A DNA stretch of 17,009 nt from Clostridia bacterium. GTDB taxonomy: Bacteria; Bacillota_A; Clostridia; UBA1212; UBA1255. Location of the stretch: assembly GCA_017522515.1 (NCBI GenBank), contig JAFWZH010000109.1, forward strand, positions 1 to 17,009, in the 5' to 3' direction. Under the pieces are notes generated by a model. It had not been told where the DNA came from and made no database searches. It worked only from the letters and a program-made list of their open reading frames with translations. Both the position numbers and the translations under genes were made by a program. Shown here piece by piece: positions 1 to 5,576 of this stretch; the stretch's first letter is position 1; every line of letters begins with the position of its first letter.

Positions 1-66
1 ATGCCATGGTTCTTTTAATCCTATACTTTGTGAAAACATTTCTTCATAATTAATAAATCCGTTCAT
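1..66 (-). CDS. Transposase N-terminus, ISL3-like (partial)
   Basis: The minus strand starts ATG at 66-64 and runs open to the window edge, giving 22 residues that end IGLKEPWH. A GGGTG ribosome binding site lies just upstream on the minus strand. An N-terminal 'short helix, then GLxxPW' pattern is seen in ISL3-family transposases, where it precedes the zinc-binding N-terminal region. The catalytic DDE residues would lie outside the window. The open frame, the Shine-Dalgarno sequence and the adjacent GGCTCTTT terminus support the call; the short length limits it. Confidence 0.5.
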   Translation of the reverse strand, partial: MNGFINYEEMFSQSIGLKEPWH

Positions 67-113
67 TTTAATCACCCAAATTTATTCTATCACATTTTCT
101 TTTATTTTTCTTT

Positions 114-140
114 CACTTTCACGGTTTTAGGAAAAGAGCC
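114..140 (-). repeat. Putative terminal inverted repeat of the ISL3-like element
   Basis: Outermost bases of the element, starting GGCTCTTTTCC when read inward from 140. They lie about 48-74 bases upstream of the transposase start, the usual place for the transposase-proximal repeat. The partner repeat is outside the window, so the inner boundary at 114 is approximate. Confidence 0.4.
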
Positions 141-496
141 ATTGATATCATTATATTATATGCAAAATAAATATTTTTATTGATATATTTTATCATCACG
201 CAGACCGCAGCGTATTTGTCCGGAACGCCTCGTCTTTACCGGTAATAAAAAATTTAATTTGTTCTAAAACCTCGGCAGGGAAAGAAACAGTGAGGCGACT
301 GACTGAGTTGAAGTGATCTAATTTTTGTGCCGAAGCGAATAAGCGCAGGCGAACAAAAATACGGACACCGCGAAATCCAATCACGCATCGAAGCCGAAAT
401 TATACGACAATCGTCAATAGCTATTTTTATGTTTGTATTTACTTTTGATTTGCTTTGTGATATTGTGATGGTAGACATAAGAAATGAGGTGTTTAT
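141..496. other. Intergenic stretch between the IS end and the PrsW operon
   Basis: I see no convincing gene here. The part next to the IS (141-195) is very AT-rich and carries the octamer attgatat at 141-148 and again at 179-186. A minus-strand frame at 196-384 (62 codons, GTG start, ending TLRSA) is noticeably more GC-rich than its flanks. It has no recognisable domain and no clear ribosome binding site, so it may be a gene remnant left beside the insertion. The last 100 bases must contain the promoter of the gene at 497, but no box pair there is close to consensus. Confidence 0.4.
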
Positions 497-781
497 ATGA
501 AAAAATCCCAAAAAGTTTTTTTGACAATTTTACTCTGTATAGCAACGCTCGCTACATTATCTTTAACTGCATTTGCAGAGACAGGGAGCCCTGCGCCCGG
601 TTCCAATGTTTTTTCACCCGGTGGCGAAACAAAGGAATTCAAATTGCAGCAGCAACCTCCGATGATCACCATGTTAAAAGAAAACGGCGGAATTTTATTT
701 ACAACATTGTTAATCGGAATTGCATTGGGAATAGGCGGAACTTTGTTGGTTCAGCATATTCGCCGCAAGAAAAAACAATGA
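497..781 (+). CDS. Small exported single-pass membrane protein, first gene of PrsW operon
   Basis: I do not recognise a family. The 94-residue product has a Sec signal peptide (residues 1-27: basic MKKSQK, hydrophobic core, likely cleavage after AFA). A short Pro/Gly/Gln-rich ectodomain follows (about 28-63), then one transmembrane helix at about 65-85 containing G74, G78, G80 and G81 (a GxxxG pattern), and a basic tail, RRKKKQ. The predicted topology is type I: a tiny ectodomain outside and the tail in the cytoplasm. There is no LPXTG sorting motif. The start is fixed by GAGGTG at 486-491, five bases ahead of ATG. The stop overlaps the next start (ATGA). Lying two genes upstream of a PrsW protease, it could be a substrate or an accessory factor; that is inference. 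Confidence 0.8.
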   Translation: MKKSQKVFLTILLCIATLATLSLTAFAETGSPAPGSNVFSPGGETKEFKLQQQPPMITMLKENGGILFTTLLIGIALGIGGTLLVQHIRRKKKQ

Positions 782-1389
782 ATATTTTTGCTTTAATTGT
801 TGCTTTTTGTGCGGTTGTATTCGGAGTGATAACCGTTTTTAAGCAACAAACTACATTGTTTTATAAAATCGTCGTATTTTCCGCAGGTTCGTATTTGTTG
901 GCGGTGATCTATCGGGTTCTTTATGCGATTTTAATACCAGTTCCCGCCTTTCACGCAGGGTATTTAACCTATGCAGGCACGTTTTTGTTTTTACTTAGCG
1001 GCTTTTTTGCTGAGCCAAAAGAGACTTTTAAGGGAATAAAAACACGCGCAAAAGTGCCGTCAATGATACCTGCTCTGGTTATCATTTTGTGGGGTGTATG
1101 GAATACAACAAACGGGCATAACATTCTTTCGCAATTATTATTAATTCCTGTTGCGCTGACTGCATATTACGCGTTTTTGGGGCTGCTTATTCCGTCAAAA
1201 GCCGGTGAATATGCCTATGCCATGCGTGTTTATCATGTTGTTGTCTTGCTGTTCTGTTTGATGCAGCCTATTATGTTGGTGTCTATGCTCACTCGTGAAC
1301 ACACGACCTTGCCGATTTTGTTCCATTCTTTGTTGTCGGCGGCTACGGTGATAACCGCTTATTGGGGGTGCAAACGATGGTCTATATAA
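778..1389 (+). CDS. Seven-helix membrane protein of unknown function
   Basis: I do not recognise a family. The 203-residue product is strongly hydrophobic. I count about seven membrane segments, near residues 3-19, 28-48, 58-77, 93-108, 117-137, 147-170 and 176-196, joined by short loops. The largest cytoplasmic-looking loop is basic (PKETFKGIKTRAK, about 78-91). No catalytic motif stands out. The frame is open further upstream to 484, but the ATG at 778 overlaps the stop of the preceding gene as ATGA, which indicates translational coupling and is the better start. The 3' end overlaps the PrsW gene by 13 bases. The tight packing argues that the three products act together in the membrane. Confidence 0.75.
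   Translation: MNIFALIVAFCAVVFGVITVFKQQTTLFYKIVVFSAGSYLLAVIYRVLYAILIPVPAFHAGYLTYAGTFLFLLSGFFAEPKETFKGIKTRAKVPSMIPALVIILWGVWNTTNGHNILSQLLLIPVALTAYYAFLGLLIPSKAGEYAYAMRVYHVVVLLFCLMQPIMLVSMLTREHTTLPILFHSLLSAATVITAYWGCKRWSI
1364..1370 (+). promoter_or_regulatory. Ribosome binding site selecting the PrsW start
   Basis: GGGGGTG lies six bases ahead of ATG at 1377. This favours that ATG over the in-frame TTG at 1362, which lies upstream of the site itself. Confidence 0.65.
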
Positions 1390-2003
1390 TTTTCATTTGT
1401 TTTGCAGTTCCTCTGGCGTTGATGCTCCCGATTATAAAGGGTCAATCGCGTTTGTTGATTTTGTTTATGCTTATCGGTGCTTTTATGGCGGTGAGCACTT
1501 CCGAAATCAACGGCGTATTGAGTTTATTGTTTCAACTACCTGTTTATGACGTATCGTTGAGAATAGCGCCCGTAACCGAAGAATGTATGAAGGCGTTGCC
1601 TGTATTGGTGTATGCGTTTCTGTTTAGTGATGATAAAAAAATCGTGTTACCCCTTGCTATGTCATTGGGAATCGGTTTTGCGATTTTGGAAAACACCTAC
1701 TATTTAATCAATTCTTTTCAACAAATCAATCTGCTGTGGGCATTGATACGCGGAATTTCTTGCAGCCTTGTTCACGGTTTATGCACCTATCTGGTAGGTT
1801 GCGGCATTTTATATGTGCGAAAAGAAAAAAGACTGTTCTTTGCAGGAACATTCGGTTTGTTAGCCGTTGCCGTTACCTTTCACGCAATCTACAATTTGCT
1901 TGTATGGTCAAAATGGAACGTGGCGGGTGTGCTGTTGCCAATAGTTGTCTATGGATTTATATTACCTTTTATTTACAGCAAAAAATTAAAACAACTAATG
2001 TAG
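1377..2003 (+). CDS. prsW: PrsW-family intramembrane protease
   Basis: Polytopic membrane protein of 208 residues, close to the length of Bacillus PrsW, with the family's motifs in order: EECMK (E68, E69, K72), GIGFAILEN (E105, N106), an R125 to H133 segment (RGISCSLVHG), and H169 to N173 (HAIYN). These buried Glu and His residues form the presumed active site of the PrsW family, which is distantly related to CAAX proteases. In B. subtilis PrsW makes the first cut in the anti-sigma factor RsiW, and in C. difficile PrsW acts on an anti-sigma factor of an ECF sigma system. No sigma/anti-sigma pair is adjacent here. The neighbours are a small single-pass protein and a seven-helix protein, so the substrate may be unusual. 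The family call is firm; the substrate is unknown. Confidence 0.88.
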   Translation: MVYIIFICFAVPLALMLPIIKGQSRLLILFMLIGAFMAVSTSEINGVLSLLFQLPVYDVSLRIAPVTEECMKALPVLVYAFLFSDDKKIVLPLAMSLGIGFAILENTYYLINSFQQINLLWALIRGISCSLVHGLCTYLVGCGILYVRKEKRLFFAGTFGLLAVAVTFHAIYNLLVWSKWNVAGVLLPIVVYGFILPFIYSKKLKQLM

Positions 2004-2051
2004 AATATTGCCATCATGATAAATATTAGCACTTTAAATATCATAAAAAAA

Positions 2052-2669
2052 CTAGTTTATGCTGCCGATTTGTTCATTGTAGCGCAGAGTTGCGCCTTTG
2101 ATTCTTGCCAGTTCAGCAACGGTGACAAATTCGTATCCTTGTTTTTGCAGTTCAGGAAGAATGATGTCAAGGGCATCGCAGGTGGTTTGCTTAACGTGAA
2201 GACAGCAAATGGAACCATCAAAGGCTTGGTCAATAACCGCCGCTGCAACGTTTTCTGCCTTTGCGTCTTCGAGCCAGTCTCCTGAGGTAATTGAGTTACC
2301 TATCAAGGGCATGGATAAATCCCTGGCTACGTCATAGACAAGAGAGTTGGTTGTCATGTATGGCAGTCTGCTGTAGGACATATCGTATCCGTAGCGGGCT
2401 TTCACTATGTTAAAGGGTGCGATAAGATGAGCTTTAATAAGGGCAGCATCTTCTATTTCCTGTAAATGTATGTGATTGTAGGCGTGTCCGCCAAGTTCGC
2501 AGCCATTTTGTATGGCATAGAGCATGCTATCATCATGTCTGTCTGATATTCGGCAGCCAACAACAAAAAAGGTGGCTTTGCCGCCAATGTCTGCAAACTT
2601 TTTTATCATTTCTTTCATAGGCTCACAAGGGCCATCGTCAAAGGTAAGTGCTATGTATTTTTTATCCAT
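2052..2669 (-). CDS. Polysaccharide deacetylase (NodB/CE4 fold), no signal peptide
   Basis: The 205-residue product is almost entirely a NodB homology domain, the metal-dependent fold that removes acetyl groups from N- or O-acetylated sugars. Motifs in order are TFDDGP (D11, D12), GHAYNH (H62, H66, the HxxxH metal site), RLPY (R101, P103, Y104), GDW (D131, W132) and CCLHVK (H158). All five CE4 motifs are present, so it should be active. Unlike secreted peptidoglycan deacetylases it starts directly at the first strand, with no signal peptide or membrane anchor, which points to a cytoplasmic or non-classical role. GGAGG precedes the ATG. It converges on the PrsW gene and has its own promoter at 2690-2719. 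Substrate is undetermined; a small amidated or acetylated sugar is possible. Confidence 0.9.
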   Translation of the reverse strand: MDKKYIALTFDDGPCEPMKEMIKKFADIGGKATFFVVGCRISDRHDDSMLYAIQNGCELGGHAYNHIHLQEIEDAALIKAHLIAPFNIVKARYGYDMSYSRLPYMTTNSLVYDVARDLSMPLIGNSITSGDWLEDAKAENVAAAVIDQAFDGSICCLHVKQTTCDALDIILPELQKQGYEFVTVAELARIKGATLRYNEQIGSIN

Positions 2670-2689
2670 GGTTAACGCCTCCTCGCGAA

Positions 2690-2719
2690 ATTATAGCACA
2701 ACATGTCTTATGTGTTCAA
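2690..2719 (-). promoter_or_regulatory. Sigma-A promoter for the deacetylase gene
   Basis: Read on the minus strand: TTGAAC (-35, 2719-2714), an 18-base spacer, then TATAAT (-10, 2695-2690, perfect match). Transcription would begin about ten bases ahead of the GGAGG site at roughly 2680. Confidence 0.75.
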
Positions 2720-2728
2720 CCTTAACCG

Positions 2729-2757
2729 TTGAAAGAAATTATTTTTAATGATACAAT
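2729..2757 (+). promoter_or_regulatory. Sigma-A promoter for the 2801-5512 operon
   Basis: TTGAAA at 2729-2734, a 17-base spacer and TACAAT at 2752-2757, followed by the ribosome binding site and ATG at 2801. Its -35 box lies nine bases from the -35 box of the leftward promoter, so the two polymerase sites nearly abut. Confidence 0.75.
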
Positions 2758-2800
2758 GAACCGAGCACAGTGAAATGTGTATTTAGGGAAGTGAATTTCA

Positions 2801-3376
2801 ATGAAAAATAAAAAAATATTACTTGCGATACCATCAATAATTCTGCCGTATGTTTTATTGTTGGTTCTGTTTACTATCTTTTCCGGTTCCGGCAATCCGA
2901 TTTCGCGCTTTATTATAGAAGATATATTTGCCGGTAATGGGTTGCTCCTTTTTCTTGCATTTTGCATTTTCACTTTTATTTCATTCGTGCTCAATATCAT
3001 TTTCTTTGTTTTAAGTATTACAAAAAAATGGGACGAATTATATTTGGCTAAAGTTGCCATGATAACAAAGTTGATACAAATACCATCATACATAGTTATT
3101 TTTGTTTTAGGTGTGCTTTTGACTATAACAATATTTACTTTTGTTTTTTCGATATTAATGTTTTTCTTTGATTATTTAACTTTAATTATGACCGGATTGA
3201 TAAATTCAGCAGCGGTTATTAATGCGTCACGCAAAAAAGCAGTATCGTTTGGCAAGAACATTTGGGTTATTATATTGCAATTTGTATTTTGTGCAGATGT
3301 TGTTGCCTCGATTATTTTTTATATTAAAATAAAAAACATACGGAGGTACAGTAAAAATGATATTTCAAAACAATGA
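2801..3376 (+). CDS. Hydrophobic membrane protein of unknown function
   Basis: I do not recognise the family with certainty; it resembles small uncharacterised clostridial membrane proteins. The 191-residue product has about five membrane segments: residues 6-28, about 46-73, about 85-127 (a long stretch likely to be two helices) and about 152-174. The basic C-terminal tail contains KIKNIRR. No enzymatic or transport signature is visible. GGGAAGTG precedes the ATG, and a good promoter lies at 2729-2757. The last 20 bases overlap the start of the SGNH hydrolase gene, so the two are probably translationally coupled and it heads a four-gene operon. Whether it is a transporter for that operon's substrate cannot be told from sequence. 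Confidence 0.75.
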   Translation: MKNKKILLAIPSIILPYVLLLVLFTIFSGSGNPISRFIIEDIFAGNGLLLFLAFCIFTFISFVLNIIFFVLSITKKWDELYLAKVAMITKLIQIPSYIVIFVLGVLLTITIFTFVFSILMFFFDYLTLIMTGLINSAAVINASRKKAVSFGKNIWVIILQFVFCADVVASIIFYIKIKNIRRYSKNDISKQ

Positions 3377-4010
3377 CAGAATAGTTTTCGCAGGAGATTC
3401 AGTTACTGATATGGGCAGCACAAATCCTATAGGCGAAGGCCTATCTGAAAATGTGGGACGAGGCTATGTAAGGCTTGTTGAAAGCTTCCTGTCAGCATAT
3501 TATCCTGAAATACTCACAAGAGTAACAAATGCCGGTATCAGCGGCAATACGAGCAGAGATTTATTAGCTCGGTTCGACAGAGATGTTGTAAGTCTTAACC
3601 CTGACTGGGTGTCTGTATGTATCGGAATTAACGATGTATGGCGTCAATTTGATTGTCCTGCAATACCTGATGGTCATGTAATGCCCGAAGAATATAGGAA
3701 TAATGTAGAAGAAATGATTTTAAAGGTTAAAGATAAAGTAAAAGGAATATTTATTTTATCTCCATATTATATAGAATCTAACCACGATGATTTTATGAGA
3801 AAAAGAATGAATGAATATGTAGAGATTTCAAAAGAGCTTGCAGAAAAACACGGATGCAGATTCGTTGATTTTCAAAAAGTATTTGAAGATTATTGTAAAA
3901 TACGTCATTCGGCATATTTGGCATGGGACAGAGTTCATCCAAACCAAGTAGGCAGTATGCTTATGGCAAAAGCCTTTTTGGAACAATGTGATTTTGATTT
4001 TAATAAATGA
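3357..4010 (+). CDS. SGNH/GDSL-family esterase
   Basis: The 217-residue product is a complete SGNH hydrolase, a serine esterase fold that usually removes acyl or acetyl groups from carbohydrates or lipids. Block I is GDSVTD with nucleophile S15, block II is ISGNT (G63), block III is GIND (N92), and block V is DRVHPN with D191 and H194. All four signature residues and the catalytic Ser-Asp-His are therefore present. There is no signal peptide, so it acts in the cytoplasm. The closest well-known style is rhamnogalacturonan or xylan acetylesterase, suggesting an imported acylated sugar or oligosaccharide. The start at 3357 follows GGAGG and overlaps the preceding gene; the next gene begins 21 bases after its stop. 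The fold is certain; the substrate is inferred. Confidence 0.92.
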   Translation: MIFQNNDRIVFAGDSVTDMGSTNPIGEGLSENVGRGYVRLVESFLSAYYPEILTRVTNAGISGNTSRDLLARFDRDVVSLNPDWVSVCIGINDVWRQFDCPAIPDGHVMPEEYRNNVEEMILKVKDKVKGIFILSPYYIESNHDDFMRKRMNEYVEISKELAEKHGCRFVDFQKVFEDYCKIRHSAYLAWDRVHPNQVGSMLMAKAFLEQCDFDFNK

Positions 4011-4031
4011 TATGCATGAGGATGAAATCAA

Positions 4032-4820
4032 ATGAGAAAGATAGGTATAAATTTAGATGCGTATAGCGGATTAGAAGACAGCACTTCACTGAAAACAATC
4101 AAGGATATCGGATTTGATTCCTTCTTTACAGGCACACTGGATTTAAAAAGTCAATTTAAGATTGCAGAAACAGCAGCTTTAAACAACATCTCCTATGAGT
4201 TTGTACACGGACCTTTCGGACACATAAATGATATATGGTTAGATTGTGCAGCCGGTGATGAAATGCAAAATGAAATATCTGATTGTATTGATGCTTGCGG
4301 TAAAACAAACGTACCAATTGTTGTATTGCATCTTTCCGCCGGGGTAACACCTCCTACGATTACAGACATCGGACGCAAACGCTTTGAAAAGTTGGTAAAT
4401 ACAGCATCAAAAAATAACGTTAAAATTGCCTTTGAAAATCAGCGGCTACTGGGAAATCTCTGCTGGGCACTGGAGTATTTTAATACGGAAACGGTTGGCT
4501 TTTGCTGGGATTGCGGCCACGAAAAATGCTTTGCCGGTGGGTTGGAATATATGCCGTTGTGGGGTAAAAGACTTATTTGTACCCATATTCATGATAATTA
4601 TTGTAATCCAAATGGGGATTTACATATGTTGCCTTATGATGGAAAAATCGATTTTGAAATATGTGCAAAGCATATAAAACAATCAGGATATAACGGAACA
4701 CTAATGCTCGAAGTGTCAGCTGGTAAAAGCGGTTATTACAAAGACTTAAGCGAAAAAGAGTTCTTTGAAAGAGCTGTATCTGCTGTCAGACGTTTATGTA
4801 ATACTTTAGAAGGAATTTAG
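4032..4820 (+). CDS. Sugar phosphate isomerase/epimerase-like TIM barrel protein
   Basis: The 262-residue product fits the xylose-isomerase-like TIM barrel (AP endonuclease family 2 fold), whose members isomerise or epimerise sugars or act as endonuclease IV. Likely metal ligands lie at the ends of strands: E135 (IAFENQ), D160 and H163 (CWDCGH), H185/H187/D188 (THIHDN) and E227 (LEVS). The layout matches sugar isomerase/epimerase members rather than Nfo-type endonuclease IV, which carries more zinc-binding histidines. No signal peptide. GAGGATG precedes ATG. The stop codon lies within the ribosome binding site region of the next gene, eight bases before its start. Co-transcription with an SGNH esterase suggests processing of a released sugar; the actual reaction cannot be deduced. 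Confidence 0.85.
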   Translation: MRKIGINLDAYSGLEDSTSLKTIKDIGFDSFFTGTLDLKSQFKIAETAALNNISYEFVHGPFGHINDIWLDCAAGDEMQNEISDCIDACGKTNVPIVVLHLSAGVTPPTITDIGRKRFEKLVNTASKNNVKIAFENQRLLGNLCWALEYFNTETVGFCWDCGHEKCFAGGLEYMPLWGKRLICTHIHDNYCNPNGDLHMLPYDGKIDFEICAKHIKQSGYNGTLMLEVSAGKSGYYKDLSEKEFFERAVSAVRRLCNTLEGI

Positions 4821-4828
4821 GTGGTAAT

Positions 4829-5512
4829 ATGTCGAAATTTACGTTACAAACAACGACAGGACTAAAACTTGGAGAATATACAAGTTTTGAAGAAGCAGTA
4901 AAGCAAGCAGACGAAAATGCACAGCTTGGATATGGAGTGTATGACGAAAACGGTGCATTCGTTTATGGCAAACACAATCAGACAGTTTTAAACATTCTCG
5001 CTTTTGCCAAGAAAACGGCAGATTATATGCGAGAGAATCAATGGAAGTACGGAAATGCAAAGCAAAATCCTTTTCTCACTAAAGAAGAAAAAATTGTATC
5101 CTGCGATAGATTTGTAGGTTGGACCTTGGGAGATGCGGGATATGTTGACGGGCAGCCGGAAAAAAACGGCTTGCCCTTGTACGGACACAATCTTGACGGT
5201 GGGTATGGCAGTCTTGAAAATTTCCTTATTCTTCATAATTTTACAAGAATAGATAATCTTGCGGAAGTAAAAGCAGGCGACGTCCTTTTCGTAGGATACT
5301 CACATAAAGAGCTTCCGTTAAGCATAGAAATGAGAGAATATCCATCTCACACATTCATAGCAGCAGGAGACTATGTGTCAGAAGAGGATTCCGTATACAG
5401 ATATGATGCAGGAAGTGATGTGAGAATTCAGTCTGTACAGCCGTCGTGCGAGAAAATCGGATTACCTGAAAAAGTTTTCCGTTTTGCTTACAGGGCACCC
5501 GTTAAAAGTTGA
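4829..5512 (+). CDS. Cytoplasmic papain-like (NlpC/P60 or CHAP-type) protein
   Basis: The 227-residue product has two parts. Residues 1-50 form a small domain (TTTGLKLGEY... VYDENGAFVYG) with the pattern of a short repeat domain often attached to clostridial peptidases. From about 85 onward it resembles a papain-like cysteine hydrolase: C92 in IVSCDRFVGW at a helix start, KAGDVLFVG at 148-156 (the typical strand before the histidine), H174 in SHTFIAAG, and D193 in YRYDAG. This Cys-His-Asp order matches NlpC/P60 and CHAP enzymes, which cut peptidoglycan peptides or amide bonds. There is no signal peptide, unusual for a wall hydrolase. AGGTGG precedes the ATG. Last gene of the 2801-5512 operon. 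Function is inferred from motifs only. Confidence 0.7.
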   Translation: MSKFTLQTTTGLKLGEYTSFEEAVKQADENAQLGYGVYDENGAFVYGKHNQTVLNILAFAKKTADYMRENQWKYGNAKQNPFLTKEEKIVSCDRFVGWTLGDAGYVDGQPEKNGLPLYGHNLDGGYGSLENFLILHNFTRIDNLAEVKAGDVLFVGYSHKELPLSIEMREYPSHTFIAAGDYVSEEDSVYRYDAGSDVRIQSVQPSCEKIGLPEKVFRFAYRAPVKS

Positions 5513-5537
5513 CAAAAATATTAGAGAGATATATACT
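5509..5537 (+). promoter_or_regulatory. Sigma-A promoter for the aldolase/dehydrogenase gene
   Basis: TTGACA (perfect -35, 5509-5514), a 17-base spacer and TATACT (5532-5537). The -35 box contains the TGA stop codon of the preceding gene. No terminator hairpin lies between the genes, so upstream readthrough may add to this promoter. Confidence 0.8.
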
Positions 5538-5576
5538 TATTTAGTTAAAAAATTACTTCTTCAGGAGGCTTTTTAA

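Larger units (their letters stand above)
1..140 (-). mobile_element. ISL3-like insertion sequence, one end only
   Basis: The left edge of the window holds one end of an insertion sequence. A transposase-like N-terminus reads leftward from 66. Read outward on the minus strand, the DNA ends in GGCTCTTTTCCTAAAACCG, whose outer base is 140. Termini beginning GGCTCTTT are typical of ISL3-family elements, which duplicate 8 bp of target. The candidate duplicated octamer would be 141-148 (attgatat). The other end lies outside the window, so the inverted repeat and the duplication cannot be confirmed. The family assignment rests on the terminus and on 22 residues of protein. Confidence 0.55.

Noticed and set aside
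484..777. Upstream part of the long frame that continues into the seven-helix protein
   Set aside because: It overlaps the small exported protein in another frame, lacks its own ribosome binding site and reads as non-membrane, Cys/Arg-rich sequence. The ATGA overlap at 778 is the better start.
2004..2051. ATGATA / TATCAT stem as a terminator between the convergent genes
   Set aside because: The stem is short and all A/T, and no T tract follows it in either direction of transcription.
2016..2285. 89-codon plus-strand frame opposite the deacetylase gene
   Set aside because: It is antisense to the conserved NodB domain and has no recognisable protein features.
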